From JABJPM01 sp964344655 (GTDB lineage Archaea > Nanobdellota > Nanobdellia > SCGC-AAA011-G17 > PNOQ01): 64,000 bases of DNA. The DNA lies in the NCBI GenBank assembly GCA_964344655.1, contig CAYFOF010000002.1, positions 62,001 to 126,000 of the forward strand. The letters are read 5' to 3'. Below, piece by piece: positions 27,176 to 36,041 of the stretch. Made by a program: the position numbers and the translations under genes. Under the pieces are notes generated by a model. The model was given only the letters and a program-made list of their open reading frames with translations. It was not told where the DNA came from and ran no database searches. Position 1 is the first letter of the stretch. Each line of letters opens with the position of its first letter.

Positions 27176-27645
27176 TATCCTTTTCTACCAGACCTATAAA
27201 GCTCATAACCTAAACTAAGAGTATTAGTGGCCAACAAAATCGGATCAGCATCAGTAACCATGTTATAAGCTGCTAATCCCATAATTCCCAGTCTTGTTGT
27301 TAACCTAGACATATGTTTTGCTCCCATAAAAACTCTAGTACTTATAACTTTACTAGGATCAATAACTTCCGTAAAATTTTGCGGTAACCTATCTTTTATT
27401 TTTCTTAATGAAAGAGGGATTGCAAAAGCACTAACAACGCCCTCTAAAGCACCAATTGTTACTCCAGAAAGTGTACCCTTAAAAGCACTCTCACATAAAC
27501 CAGTAGGACTGTAGTGTCCTCCAGGATTTTGACTTTTTATATAATTAATCGTTTCGTCTCTAGCTGTTCTAGATTCATTTTCTTTTCCAAATAAATCGTA
27601 TCTCCAATTTCTATTTTTACAATCTAATGTCATTTTTCTCTCCAA
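27175..27645 (-). CDS. Hypothetical protein, 156 aa
   Basis: Contains two glycine- and alanine-rich hydrophobic stretches (TLSGVTIGALEGVVSAFAIP and a late LGIMGLAAYNMV) that could be membrane-associated. No family recognised. It lies between the Lhr helicase and the 89-aa gene in one direction. Confidence 0.55.
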   Translation of the reverse strand: MERKMTLDCKNRNWRYDLFGKENESRTARDETINYIKSQNPGGHYSPTGLCESAFKGTLSGVTIGALEGVVSAFAIPLSLRKIKDRLPQNFTEVIDPSKVISTRVFMGAKHMSRLTTRLGIMGLAAYNMVTDADPILLATNTLSLGYELYRSGRKG

Positions 27646-27683
27646 ATCACCTAAAAAAAGAAACTAAACTCAATTTAAAAACG

Positions 27684-30296
27684 TTACGCACTAGAAACCA
27701 AGTCACTAATATCATTGTTCTGACCAATTTTAGCTAAAACCTGTTTATGCATTCTGTTAATGAACTCCATCCTATCTTCCATTTTCATAATATCCATTTT
27801 TCCCTGAGTTATCAAATTAAATGCAAACGGAGAAGGAATTCTATTTTCAACTTCATCAACAATTATTTTTCCATCATCGATCCAACCCAAAACATTCTTA
27901 GCATTATTTATATCCATTAAATCATAAAGTACTTCCCTTCTAGCTTCTTTCAAAATAGAAAAATCATTACTAATTCTCTTCAAAGCACTATACAATATCA
28001 TACTACTTACTTGCTGTCTACCGACATTTTTTTTCTTACCTTTATACTGTCTCAAAATCATTAATGCACGTCCAGCACAATGTCTAAATCTTCGTTTTAA
28101 AATTTCACTTTTCTCAATAGCATCTTCCATAATTTCTAACAAATTATCTTTTTCTAATAAATAAAAAGCTTTCAAAGCATTCATGCTCTTTTTACTTGCA
28201 ATATAAAAACCATTATCAGAAATTCCAATCTCAATATCTCTTTTATGTTGTTTACCTAAGACATATCCGACCGCTCTACTCAAAACATCATTAACTCTTC
28301 TTCCATATAATGTATGAAATATAATGTATTTTTTCCCTTCTTCATCATTATAATATTCTACTGTAATCTTATTTTGATGCGGGAAAGAAGAATACAAATG
28401 TTGTTCTTTAAAGTATTTGTAAATAGCATTAGCCGCATTATCATCAACATACAAATAATTATTCACAAATTCAATTATTTCTTTCTTAGATACTTTCAAA
28501 ATAAACCTTTCATCCATCAATTTTCTAAATCTTTGAATTTCCATTGCCAAATCAAACGACAATGGCAACATTTCTGAAAACCATGCAGGAATTGTTGGAG
28601 ACTTACCAGCGGCACTCCGAACTTGAGCTGTCATTCCTCTACTAAATAAAAATTGATAAGTATTTCCACCAATAACAAAAATATCTCCTCTTTTTAACTT
28701 CTCTAAAAACCCTTCATCTATAACTCCAATAACATGATCTTTAATCTTAACTTTAACTCCAGTTTGATCAGGAATAGTCCCAACATTAGTCATATTAATA
28801 ACTCTACTCATCTTTCCTTTCTTGCCAACTTCTTTAGATTCCTCATCATACCAAATTTTTGCATAAATATGTCTATCTTCTAGTTCAAAATACTCTCCAG
28901 ATAAATATTTTATAATTTCCATAAAATCAGAATAATCTAAATCTCTATAACAATAACTTGATGTAATAACTTTATACAATTCATCAATATCCCAAACTTT
29001 ACTTATTGCCATGCTATGCATAACTTGTGCTAAAACATCTAATGCATTTTCGGGAATATGAATTCTATCAATTCTCTTCTCAATTGCACTTTTTAATAAA
29101 ACAGAAGATTCAATTAAATCATCTCTATCCGTAACAATTAATCTCCCTTTTACAGTTTCGCCCATTGAGTGTCCAGCACGACCAGCCCGTTGCAAAAACC
29201 TAGCAACTCCTTTTGGGCTTCCCAAAGATAAAACCAAATCAATCGAACCAATATCAATCCCCAATTCTAAAGAAGTAGAACAAACAACACATTTCATTTC
29301 ACCATTTTTCAATTTATTTTCCAATTCATGTCTATTTTCTTTACTTAAACTTCCGTGGTGTGCTCCAATATTCTCAGAATATTTTTTAGGGAATCTATTT
29401 TTCAAATTATGAACAACTCTCTCAGTTCCTGCCCTAGTATTTGTAAAAATTAATGTTGTTTTATGTTCTTGAATTAACTTATCTAACATTTTATACAATT
29501 TATTAGAATATTTTTCATAAGAAACATTAATCAAATCATCAACAGGAGATAAAACCTTCAAATCGAATTTTTTCTTAAAATTAACTTTAGCAATTTTACA
29601 TTTTTTATCTTTTCCAACCAAATACTTAGCAACTTCTTCTATTGGCTCAACAGTTGCACTTAAACCAATTCTACACATATCTGGACTTATATGTTGCAAA
29701 TGTTCCATTAATAAATTTAAATGCACTCCACGTTTGTTTTCAGCCAAAGCATGAATCTCATCAACAACTAACCATTCTACAACTTGTAATTTATCATAAA
29801 ATTTATAGCTCATCAACATTATTGCTAAACTTTCTGGAGTTGTAATCAAAATATGCGGAGGATTTTTCAACATTTTCTGTTTTTCACTCACAGAAGTATC
29901 TCCAGTTCTCACTCCAATTCTAATATCTTGTAAATCGACACCTTTCAAAGCAGCCAATTTTTGCATTTCTTTTAAAGGTTCATTCAGATTAACTTCAATA
30001 TCTCTAGACAACGCTTTTAACGGTGAAACATATATTGCATACACTTTATCTTCCAAATTTCCATGTTCTGCAAATGTCAATAAATTACTCAAAATAGAAG
30101 TAAAAGCAGATAATGTCTTCCCAGATCCAGTTGGAGCAGACAAAAGAATATTCTCTCTGTTATTAACTCTCATTACAGTATTTAATTGAGTTTCAGAAAG
30201 TCCTCCAAACTTTTTTTTAAACCATTCCCCAACTAAAGGGTTCAATTTTTTGAATATTTGACTTTCACTATCCGGTTTTTCTACGTAAGTTATCAT
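27684..30296 (-). CDS. lhr: Lhr-type superfamily 2 helicase
   Basis: 870 residues. Motifs: APTGSGKTLSAF (Walker A), DEIH (motif II), LSAT, TNTRAGTE and QRAGRAGHS (motif VI). The C-terminal half carries the winged-helix and Lhr core domains, as in archaeal Lhr-Core proteins. It is a 3'-5' DNA translocase linked to repair or recombination. Length and motif set are complete. Confidence 0.93.
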   Translation of the reverse strand: MITYVEKPDSESQIFKKLNPLVGEWFKKKFGGLSETQLNTVMRVNNRENILLSAPTGSGKTLSAFTSILSNLLTFAEHGNLEDKVYAIYVSPLKALSRDIEVNLNEPLKEMQKLAALKGVDLQDIRIGVRTGDTSVSEKQKMLKNPPHILITTPESLAIMLMSYKFYDKLQVVEWLVVDEIHALAENKRGVHLNLLMEHLQHISPDMCRIGLSATVEPIEEVAKYLVGKDKKCKIAKVNFKKKFDLKVLSPVDDLINVSYEKYSNKLYKMLDKLIQEHKTTLIFTNTRAGTERVVHNLKNRFPKKYSENIGAHHGSLSKENRHELENKLKNGEMKCVVCSTSLELGIDIGSIDLVLSLGSPKGVARFLQRAGRAGHSMGETVKGRLIVTDRDDLIESSVLLKSAIEKRIDRIHIPENALDVLAQVMHSMAISKVWDIDELYKVITSSYCYRDLDYSDFMEIIKYLSGEYFELEDRHIYAKIWYDEESKEVGKKGKMSRVINMTNVGTIPDQTGVKVKIKDHVIGVIDEGFLEKLKRGDIFVIGGNTYQFLFSRGMTAQVRSAAGKSPTIPAWFSEMLPLSFDLAMEIQRFRKLMDERFILKVSKKEIIEFVNNYLYVDDNAANAIYKYFKEQHLYSSFPHQNKITVEYYNDEEGKKYIIFHTLYGRRVNDVLSRAVGYVLGKQHKRDIEIGISDNGFYIASKKSMNALKAFYLLEKDNLLEIMEDAIEKSEILKRRFRHCAGRALMILRQYKGKKKNVGRQQVSSMILYSALKRISNDFSILKEARREVLYDLMDINNAKNVLGWIDDGKIIVDEVENRIPSPFAFNLITQGKMDIMKMEDRMEFINRMHKQVLAKIGQNNDISDLVSSA

Positions 30297-30406
30297 TATT
30301 CTAGCAAAATCTCCAAAATTGACCCTTTATAAAATCTATGAAAAAAGGGAAAAAAGAGGTGTAAGCTAATATTTGATTAAAATCTTTATATATCCTTCTC
30401 GCGTGT

Positions 30407-30423
30407 TTGGCAAGCTGTCAAGC
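30407..30423 (+). repeat. 17-bp direct repeat, copy 1
   Basis: TTGGCAAGCTGTCAAGC occurs here and again at 61426-61442. Each copy contains CAAGC-tgt-CAAGC. A TATA-like sequence (CTTTATATATC) lies about 20 bp before it, as in the second copy. It is intergenic, past the stop of the 222-aa gene. Confidence 0.5.
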
Positions 30424-30429
30424 TATCAA

Positions 30430-31098
30430 TTAACTTGGGGCCCAAACAGGCAATCTAGCTTTTTTCTCTTTTTTAATTTTATCTCCACCATCACCACCTA
30501 AAAATACCAAAGTATTTCCTTTAGGTGTAATCCTATACACTTCATCATCTAATACATTTAAAACACCTAATGCAGATTCATATCGACCATATAACCCTGC
30601 TGAATCGTAGGCTTCACCATATGTGACACGCTCTACTAGCCCTTCTTTTTCGGCAATTTCTATTCCTGGAGCATCTAACGATAAAAGGTGGTTAATATCA
30701 AAAAATTCAAGAATGTCTGAAGAGGTAAACATATCAGAAGGATGATTTTCCACTTCATCAATTGAAAATGTATATAATTTTCCTTTAACAGAGTGAGGAA
30801 ATTTTTCCCCGTATTTTCTAACTCTTTCAAAATCATATCCAACCCATTGGCCCGCCAAAGTTTTTTCCATTTTCAAAGAACATCCATCTTGAGATGGAAC
30901 ATAGAGGGGATTTTGTAAGATTGAACCTTCTAAAAATCCTAGCCTATATCTTCTGTCTGATAAGAATTTCCAATATCGAGGATTAACCCCGAGTACAACA
31001 TGCATGGACAATCTAGCAAAAAGATCTAATATTTTTTTAGGAGTTCTATGTTTCTTAAGATAATCCTTAACATCCCTAATACTTTTATCATTTGACAT
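30430..31098 (-). CDS. Hypothetical protein, 222 aa
   Basis: Basic N-terminal part, mixed alpha/beta body and a glycine- and lysine-rich tail. I recognise no family. It is soluble and begins 2 bp after the stop of the upstream gene, suggesting one transcript. Confidence 0.6.
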   Translation of the reverse strand: MSNDKSIRDVKDYLKKHRTPKKILDLFARLSMHVVLGVNPRYWKFLSDRRYRLGFLEGSILQNPLYVPSQDGCSLKMEKTLAGQWVGYDFERVRKYGEKFPHSVKGKLYTFSIDEVENHPSDMFTSSDILEFFDINHLLSLDAPGIEIAEKEGLVERVTYGEAYDSAGLYGRYESALGVLNVLDDEVYRITPKGNTLVFLGGDGGDKIKKEKKARLPVWAPS

Positions 31099-31100
31099 TT

Positions 31101-31445
31101 TTAATTAACATACAAACCTTCATTAGATTCTGAAAGTCCTTTATTTATCATTTCAGCAAATTCTTTCAAAACTTCAGTTTCTAATCTTCGAATACCTTCT
31201 GTAGCAAGAGTATCTGGATTAAATCTAAAACCATTTACTAATCTAAGATCCATAAATTTTCTCTCTTTCAATATTTTATGAACAAAATCTTTACTCACAT
31301 GATCATAATAAGTTGATCTTCTACCCCCAATAAAAGCAGATAAATCTGAATATGTAGTTAAATCTTCACCAATAGCTAATTGATAACTTTCTTCCATTCC
31401 ATTAGGAGTTTCAAATCTTCCAACCATAATAGCAACGTTTTCCAT
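31101..31445 (-). CDS. Hypothetical protein, 114 aa
   Basis: No family recognised. I chose the inner ATG (MENVAIMVGRFE) because TTTATAAA lies 25 bp upstream (31467-31474). The longer reading from 31493 would translate the promoter. The extended promoter resembles those at 46060 and 49834. Confidence 0.6.
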   Translation of the reverse strand: MENVAIMVGRFETPNGMEESYQLAIGEDLTTYSDLSAFIGGRRSTYYDHVSKDFVHKILKERKFMDLRLVNGFRFNPDTLATEGIRRLETEVLKEFAEMINKGLSESNEGLYVN

Positions 31446-31466
31446 AATAAAAAACACAAAAATTAC

Positions 31467-31490
31467 TTTATAAACCTTTCCATTTGTTAC
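31467..31490 (-). promoter_or_regulatory. Extended BRE/TATA promoter
   Basis: On the gene strand it reads GTAAC, a short spacer, then ATGGAAAGGTTTATAAA. TATA lies 25 bp before the ATG at 31445, the leaderless spacing. The upstream half is shared with two other genes (46060-46089 and 49834-49856). Confidence 0.55.
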
Positions 31491-31542
31491 CACTTAATAA
31501 AGATTATAAAAACATAAATAAATAATCAACAAAAACAAACCC

Positions 31543-31704
31543 ATGAAACCAAAAATTCCTCTTCCAAAAGATTATGATTACAAAGCAACCCTAGAAGATT
31601 TAGACGAATCCGAAACAAAAGCTAGGGTAATGTTAGATATTTTTAAAGAACTTAAAAAAAGAAAACAAAAAAACCCAGAAAAATGCCCTTGGTGCAATCA
31701 TTAA
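31543..31704 (+). CDS. Small CPWC protein, 53 aa
   Basis: Reads MKPKIPLPKDYDYKATLEDL, a charged helix, and ends EKCPWCNH, so it could bind a metal with two Cys and a His. ATTATAAAAA lies about 35 bp upstream. It overlaps the stop of the convergent SET gene by 4 bp. Function unknown. Confidence 0.6.
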   Translation: MKPKIPLPKDYDYKATLEDLDESETKARVMLDIFKELKKRKQKNPEKCPWCNH

Positions 31705-32162
31705 CTTAATTTTTTCCTATGATCTTCACCAACTATATAGCCCACACAGTTTTTTGAGCCACAATAACACGGATGATCTCTATAATTTTCAAAATCATAT
31801 CCATAATCATAAGTAATTTCATCACCTTTCTTAATATCTTTTATAGCAACAATCCAAATATGATTTCCATCATTCACAGTTTCAGCATTTGGATCACATG
31901 AGTGATTAATATATTTGGCATCATTCCAAGAAACATCTCCATCAATATCATATTTCTTATTTAATTCAAATAAATAAACTCCAGCAACTTCTTTTTCATT
32001 GCCTTTATATTTAGAATATCTTTCTTCAAAAACTCTATCACTTTCCTTTTTACTAATTTTTCTCCCAACATATTCAATAATTTTAGATCCAGCAGGAATA
32101 TCTACTTTAGCAAAAACTCCAGTTCCATGTACTTTTGATTTTCTCACAACAATATATGACAT
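31701..32162 (-). CDS. SET-domain protein lysine methyltransferase
   Basis: 153 residues, a single SET domain with a post-SET segment. GTGVFAKVDIPAGSKIIEY, then YINHSCDPNAET (cofactor-binding NHS motif), GDEITYDYGYDF (catalytic Tyr), and CYCGSKNCVG (post-SET cysteines that bind zinc with a cysteine of NHSC). It should transfer methyl from SAM to lysine. Targets are unknown; no histone is in this window. The family is eukaryote-rich but occurs in scattered bacteria and archaea. Confidence 0.92.
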   Translation of the reverse strand: MSYIVVRKSKVHGTGVFAKVDIPAGSKIIEYVGRKISKKESDRVFEERYSKYKGNEKEVAGVYLFELNKKYDIDGDVSWNDAKYINHSCDPNAETVNDGNHIWIVAIKDIKKGDEITYDYGYDFENYRDHPCYCGSKNCVGYIVGEDHRKKLS

Positions 32163-32238
32163 CTCAAATCATGGATTATCTCAATTTAAAAACTTTACCA
32201 CAACAATCTATATAAATATGACAATGAAGAATTCCACC

Positions 32239-32433
32239 ATGGCAAACCTTCAACAAAAATATCCAACTGTAACAGAATTATTATACGACTTAAGAAATCA
32301 AGGACAAATCTCTTTTATGGTTCCTGATCAAATATTAAGAGTTCTAGATCCCTATTTACTAGAGGATAAACTATATAAATCAAAAAATCCAAATCCAAAT
32401 AATGATTCTAGAAAGCTTGAGCAACGGACTTGA
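32239..32433 (+). CDS. Small protein, 64 aa
   Basis: MANLQQKYPTVTELLYDLRN opens a short acidic-to-basic protein. I start it at 32239 because CTATATAAAT lies about 27 bp upstream. It overlaps the next gene by 32 bp. Function unknown. Confidence 0.5.
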   Translation: MANLQQKYPTVTELLYDLRNQGQISFMVPDQILRVLDPYLLEDKLYKSKNPNPNNDSRKLEQRT

Positions 32434-32947
32434 AAGAGCAATTTACATTCTAAGCCAACCATTAAGCAATGAAAATTTAATGTGGATTTTAGTTCCATTA
32501 TTTTTAACATTAATTTTAATGGAACTTTACTTTGGAAGATACAAAAAAGAAGAACTTGGTTGGAATACCGCATTCGGAAATTCATTAATTTTAATTTTCG
32601 TATCTGCAAATTTAATTAATCATTTAATAAACAATAATTTATGGGCAGATCCAGTAAAAGCAGGAGTAGTTTTCACACTGTTAATTCTGGGATTTACATT
32701 AACATTATTGGATTACTTCCATGCTCTGCCAGAAAAACTTGCATTTACAGTATCTTCAAAATTCCCAATAAGTTTCATAGCATTTTTAGCAATATTATTT
32801 GTATACATTGACATTCCATTAGACACAACAACATTAGTTGCATTAACATTAATATTTTTAGCAGCATATTTGGTAATTTCAATAGTTCACTTCTTAACTC
32901 CAACATTCCATGGATTAATGTCTCAAGAAGTTCCTGATCCAGAATAA
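32402..32947 (+). CDS. Polytopic membrane protein, 181 aa
   Basis: Four to five membrane helices. LILMELYFGRYKKEELGWNT is a distinctive conserved-looking junction between helices. Its start lies inside the preceding small gene (32 bp overlap), so the two are probably translated together. No enzymatic motif is visible. Confidence 0.7.
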   Translation: MILESLSNGLERAIYILSQPLSNENLMWILVPLFLTLILMELYFGRYKKEELGWNTAFGNSLILIFVSANLINHLINNNLWADPVKAGVVFTLLILGFTLTLLDYFHALPEKLAFTVSSKFPISFIAFLAILFVYIDIPLDTTTLVALTLIFLAAYLVISIVHFLTPTFHGLMSQEVPDPE

Positions 32948-32981
32948 AAAGTTTTAATAACAATTCAAAATTCTCAAAAAT

Positions 32982-33470
32982 ATGGATAGCGATTACTATG
33001 AAAATTTAATAGAAAAAACACCATACAAAGATTTGCCTTTTATAGGAAAAATTGCAAAGGGAATGAAATTTGTAGAAAAAACAGTAAAAAGATTGGCACT
33101 AGCCATTCCAATATCATATTTTTTGTTTTATGCATGCACAGATGAGATTATATTTTCTAGGGTAAATAAAAAAGAAAAATTCAATAAATCACAATTAGAA
33201 GAATTACTAAATGTTGAAAAAAAACAATTAGGTTGTAGCGAGGATATTGAAATAGTCATCAATGACAGAAACGGAGCAGCAGCAATAAAAGAAAACGGAA
33301 AATATAGAATAGAAATTGGAGAAAATTATAGAACCAGAGATATATTGAGACACGAACTATACCACATCCACGATGGGCATGTGAAAGAGGGAGGAGTCTC
33401 TCCATTAGATTATATATTTTGGCTAGAGCCCCAAGCTAGAATCTTTCAGCTCACAGGAATAAAATTATAA
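32982..33470 (+). CDS. Membrane-anchored HExxH zinc peptidase-like protein
   Basis: 162 residues. One membrane helix at about 37-52, then a soluble domain with RDILRHELYHIHDGH: HELYH is a zinc-binding HExxH motif, with a further His after it and Glu/Asp residues as possible third ligands. The size resembles minimal metallopeptidases. Substrate unknown. Confidence 0.65.
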   Translation: MDSDYYENLIEKTPYKDLPFIGKIAKGMKFVEKTVKRLALAIPISYFLFYACTDEIIFSRVNKKEKFNKSQLEELLNVEKKQLGCSEDIEIVINDRNGAAAIKENGKYRIEIGENYRTRDILRHELYHIHDGHVKEGGVSPLDYIFWLEPQARIFQLTGIKL

Positions 33471-33475
33471 AAAAT

Positions 33476-33712
33476 TTAAGCTACCCTTTCATCAAGGGCA
33501 TTTTCAGCTTGTTTTTGTGCAGCTTCTTGAGCTTTTTTTGCTTCAGCCTCTAAATCCACACCCAAATCTTTCAAAGCTTTCATATGTGCTTGAATTAACT
33601 GATCAACAACTCCAACCATTTTAGCTAATTCATTTCTTTCGTTTCCTAAAGTGTTTAATGCACCCTTATGAAAACCAATTAATTCATCTTTACTCATCTT
33701 TTCTTCTACCAT
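33476..33712 (-). CDS. Coiled-coil protein, 78 aa
   Basis: Almost entirely helical with a long heptad-like stretch and a tail rich in Ala, Gln and Glu. GAGGT lies 4 bp before the ATG at 33712. It follows the small ribbon-helix-helix-like gene in the same direction. Confidence 0.6.
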   Translation of the reverse strand: MVEEKMSKDELIGFHKGALNTLGNERNELAKMVGVVDQLIQAHMKALKDLGVDLEAEAKKAQEAAQKQAENALDERVA

Positions 33713-33719
33713 TTTTACC

Positions 33720-33857
33720 TCACTTATACTTTGATATTTGTTTTATTATCGCTTGTGAAATAAAATCTTCTTCATCAGCGAATAATTTAGTCTTGTCAAC
33801 AACAGCTTTTACGCTGTCCATCAATTGTTTTGGTATTTTTACATCAATCACATCCAT
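33720..33857 (-). CDS. Ribbon-helix-helix-like protein, 45 aa
   Basis: MDVIDVKIPKQLMDSVKAVV and the following two-helix pattern (a beta strand then two short helices) resemble CopG/Arc-type DNA-binding proteins, often antitoxins or repressors. AAGGTGAT lies before the ATG. Seven bases separate it from the 78-aa coiled-coil gene, so the two form an operon and possibly a pair. Confidence 0.6.
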   Translation of the reverse strand: MDVIDVKIPKQLMDSVKAVVDKTKLFADEEDFISQAIIKQISKYK

Positions 33858-33900
33858 TTAATCACCTTTAAAATACAGAATTTTAACTACTATATAAATA

Positions 33901-34134
33901 TTATCTATGTTTATACGAATATCTACCCCCAAAAAATCCCCCCACCAACATAAATAATATCATTAAAATTGGAATTACTATGTCTAAAATTGGTTCAAAT
34001 GTAGAAGAATTTTTAAAAATTAAAACAATAATTAACGGAAGTAACAAAAATAAAACAAATAAAGATGCGAAATAACCTGCAACTCCACCAATAATAACAA
34101 AAAATGACACCTTAAAAAATTTCTTTAAATCCAT
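33901..34134 (-). CDS. Two-helix membrane protein, 77 aa
   Basis: Hydrophobic segments at about 9-40 and 48-70, with a short basic tail. No function can be read from it. Confidence 0.6.
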   Translation of the reverse strand: MDLKKFFKVSFFVIIGGVAGYFASLFVLFLLLPLIIVLIFKNSSTFEPILDIVIPILMILFMLVGGFFGGRYSYKHR

Positions 34135-34165
34135 AAGAAATCACAATAATACAAATATATAAACC

Positions 34166-34750
34166 TTATCTCTTTTTCGATCCATAATTATTTACAATAT
34201 ACAAAACAATAATAGCCAATAACAAAATCCAAGTAATTGAACAATAATTAAATCCTTTTACACCAATTTCCCCAGGTTCATCTATTAATAAACACCCTTC
34301 ATCATCTTGACACACATAACCTTCATCACAACCCAAATCTTCTGACCAATCTAAACAATTATCACTATCATAATAGCCACATCTTTTATACACAACATCA
34401 TCAGAACAAACTAAATCCCCCGGATTACACTCATCTTCGCAACTAATAACTCCCGGAATTACTGGATCTACCTCACTATTATCATTTTCATCAGAACATC
34501 CAGGATCTAATGGAAAATCAATTAATCCATCTTCATCATTATCAATCCCATCATCACAATCATAAATAATACTTCCGCCAGAAGAACCTCCAGAAGGAGT
34601 TTCGCCAGAAGATGACTCTCCAATCACAAGTGTACTTCCCACAGAAGCTTCAGAACTAGGAGAAAAAACTAAATTCCCAGATAAACATAAAACAAAAAAA
34701 ATAACAAAAAGAACAATAAAAATCCAAATTGAATTATTTTTTATATTCAT
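34166..34750 (-). CDS. Surface protein with acidic Cys-containing repeats, 194 aa
   Basis: N-terminal membrane helix, Ser/Gly-rich spacer, then CDDGIDNDEDGLIDFPLDPG, a common calcium-loop-like surface repeat, followed by more Cys pairs (CEDEC, CDEGYVC) and a C-terminal membrane helix with a basic end. It overlaps the start of the next gene downstream of it by 4 bp (ATGA type), so it belongs to the surface operon. The role is probably structural or adhesive. Confidence 0.65.
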   Translation of the reverse strand: MNIKNNSIWIFIVLFVIFFVLCLSGNLVFSPSSEASVGSTLVIGESSSGETPSGGSSGGSIIYDCDDGIDNDEDGLIDFPLDPGCSDENDNSEVDPVIPGVISCEDECNPGDLVCSDDVVYKRCGYYDSDNCLDWSEDLGCDEGYVCQDDEGCLLIDEPGEIGVKGFNYCSITWILLLAIIVLYIVNNYGSKKR

Positions 34751-35376
34751 TGTTTAATATTTTGCTCAGGGTCTTGGGCAACCATCATTTCTTTTTTTCT
34801 TTTATTTTTTCTATATAATATAAACCCAACCAAAGCTAATGCAACAACAATAACTGCAATATAAACAAACGTAAAATCCCTTCCACTTGGACTACATTGA
34901 ACAGAAATTCCCATTGGTGCACCAACTGCAATAGCTGCTGCAGAACCTGTAGCTGCCTGTGATTCTTCTGTATTTACTTCAGAAGCTAAAATTTTACCCT
35001 CATATTTAACAATAGAATCTCCACAAACCTGTTTACACATAGTTCCAAATAATAAACAATCATCTTCATACACATTTCCAACTTCAAAACAAACTTCAAC
35101 AGGAATTGCATCAGTATGAGATGTATCCCCTTGAACAAAAGTAGAATCCCCAGTAGATTTTGTAACTTCCTCTAACTCATCAGAAGGATTCAACATAACA
35201 TTAACAGGATCTTCCCATGGATTATAAACTTTATATTCTACACACTCTTCAGTGTTTTCATGCACAGATAAAGTATCAGCTTCCCAATAAAGCCCCACAC
35301 CAGATCTCGCAGAAACTCCTTGAGTAAAAACTAATAAACATACAAACAACAACGCCATTATAGTTTTATTTTTCAT
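34747..35376 (-). CDS. Secreted, membrane-anchored protein, 209 aa
   Basis: Signal peptide MKNKTIMALLFVCLLVF...SARS, an extracellular body with five or six cysteines (CLLFGTMCKQVCGDS), and a C-terminal helix followed by RKNKRKKE. I start it at 35376, 4 bp past the upstream stop; a longer reading from 35463 would add residues with no signal character. Function unknown. Confidence 0.7.
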   Translation of the reverse strand: MKNKTIMALLFVCLLVFTQGVSARSGVGLYWEADTLSVHENTEECVEYKVYNPWEDPVNVMLNPSDELEEVTKSTGDSTFVQGDTSHTDAIPVEVCFEVGNVYEDDCLLFGTMCKQVCGDSIVKYEGKILASEVNTEESQAATGSAAAIAVGAPMGISVQCSPSGRDFTFVYIAVIVVALALVGFILYRKNKRKKEMMVAQDPEQNIKQ

Positions 35377-35380
35377 TTTA

Positions 35381-36010
35381 TTATACGCAACCAGTAGTTG
35401 TTTCAACCCCCTCAAACCATATAACATTACTATATGTTCCTTTTGGTTGTCCAGCATCAACATCTAACCAAAATCTATAATTATTCTGACTTCCTGGAGC
35501 AACATCTGTACTTCCTAAAACATAATTAGTTGTTAAAGCAGTTCCAGGCAAAGTAGGATTACTAATATCGTTTAAAACAGAATCATCCCAAACATAATTT
35601 GTTAAAGGAATTGTATCTAAAGCAAGATTTGTTAAAGGTCCATCAGATCTTAAACAAAAATCAACATTTACATTAGAATCAGTACTTATTGCTATATCAT
35701 ATCCAGTTTGATCACTTACATCAAAATTTGCAGTAGCACTTTGAGCAACAACAGGTAAATTTTCAATAGTACCAAAATCAATACCACCACTTAAATCAGT
35801 TGATAATGACAACGCAAGATAAGCAGAAATAGTAACTGAAGATGGGGCAGAAGCCTCAACAGCTTTCCCAGTTATTGGCACAGTATTATTCTCATCAAAA
35901 GTTAAATTTGTAAATAAACCAAAAACCGCAAAGGCAAAAACAAAAATAAGAGCAGATAAAGTAATATTTTCAACCCTATTCGATTTTTTCACCACTTTCT
36001 TTTTAGGCAT
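35381..36010 (-). CDS. Exported beta-rich surface protein with TGKA motif, 209 aa
   Basis: Basic N-terminus, membrane helix at about 17-35, ITGKA at 46-50, then a Ser/Thr/Asn-rich beta domain. The C-terminal part (PGSQNNYRFWLDVDAGQPKG, then TYSNVIWF) resembles the C-terminal part of the fn3 protein upstream (SPGLYSNLVDI). This suggests a shared surface domain. Polymer or pilus-like function is possible but unproven. Confidence 0.7.
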   Translation of the reverse strand: MPKKKVVKKSNRVENITLSALIFVFAFAVFGLFTNLTFDENNTVPITGKAVEASAPSSVTISAYLALSLSTDLSGGIDFGTIENLPVVAQSATANFDVSDQTGYDIAISTDSNVNVDFCLRSDGPLTNLALDTIPLTNYVWDDSVLNDISNPTLPGTALTTNYVLGSTDVAPGSQNNYRFWLDVDAGQPKGTYSNVIWFEGVETTTGCV

Positions 36011-36041
36011 ATCTAAAATGATTAATTAATATATATAAACC

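Noticed and set aside
31999..32433. 144-codon reading of the small gene before the membrane protein
   Set aside because: The first half runs opposite the SET gene and through its promoter; the 64-aa reading from 32239 fits the TATA position.
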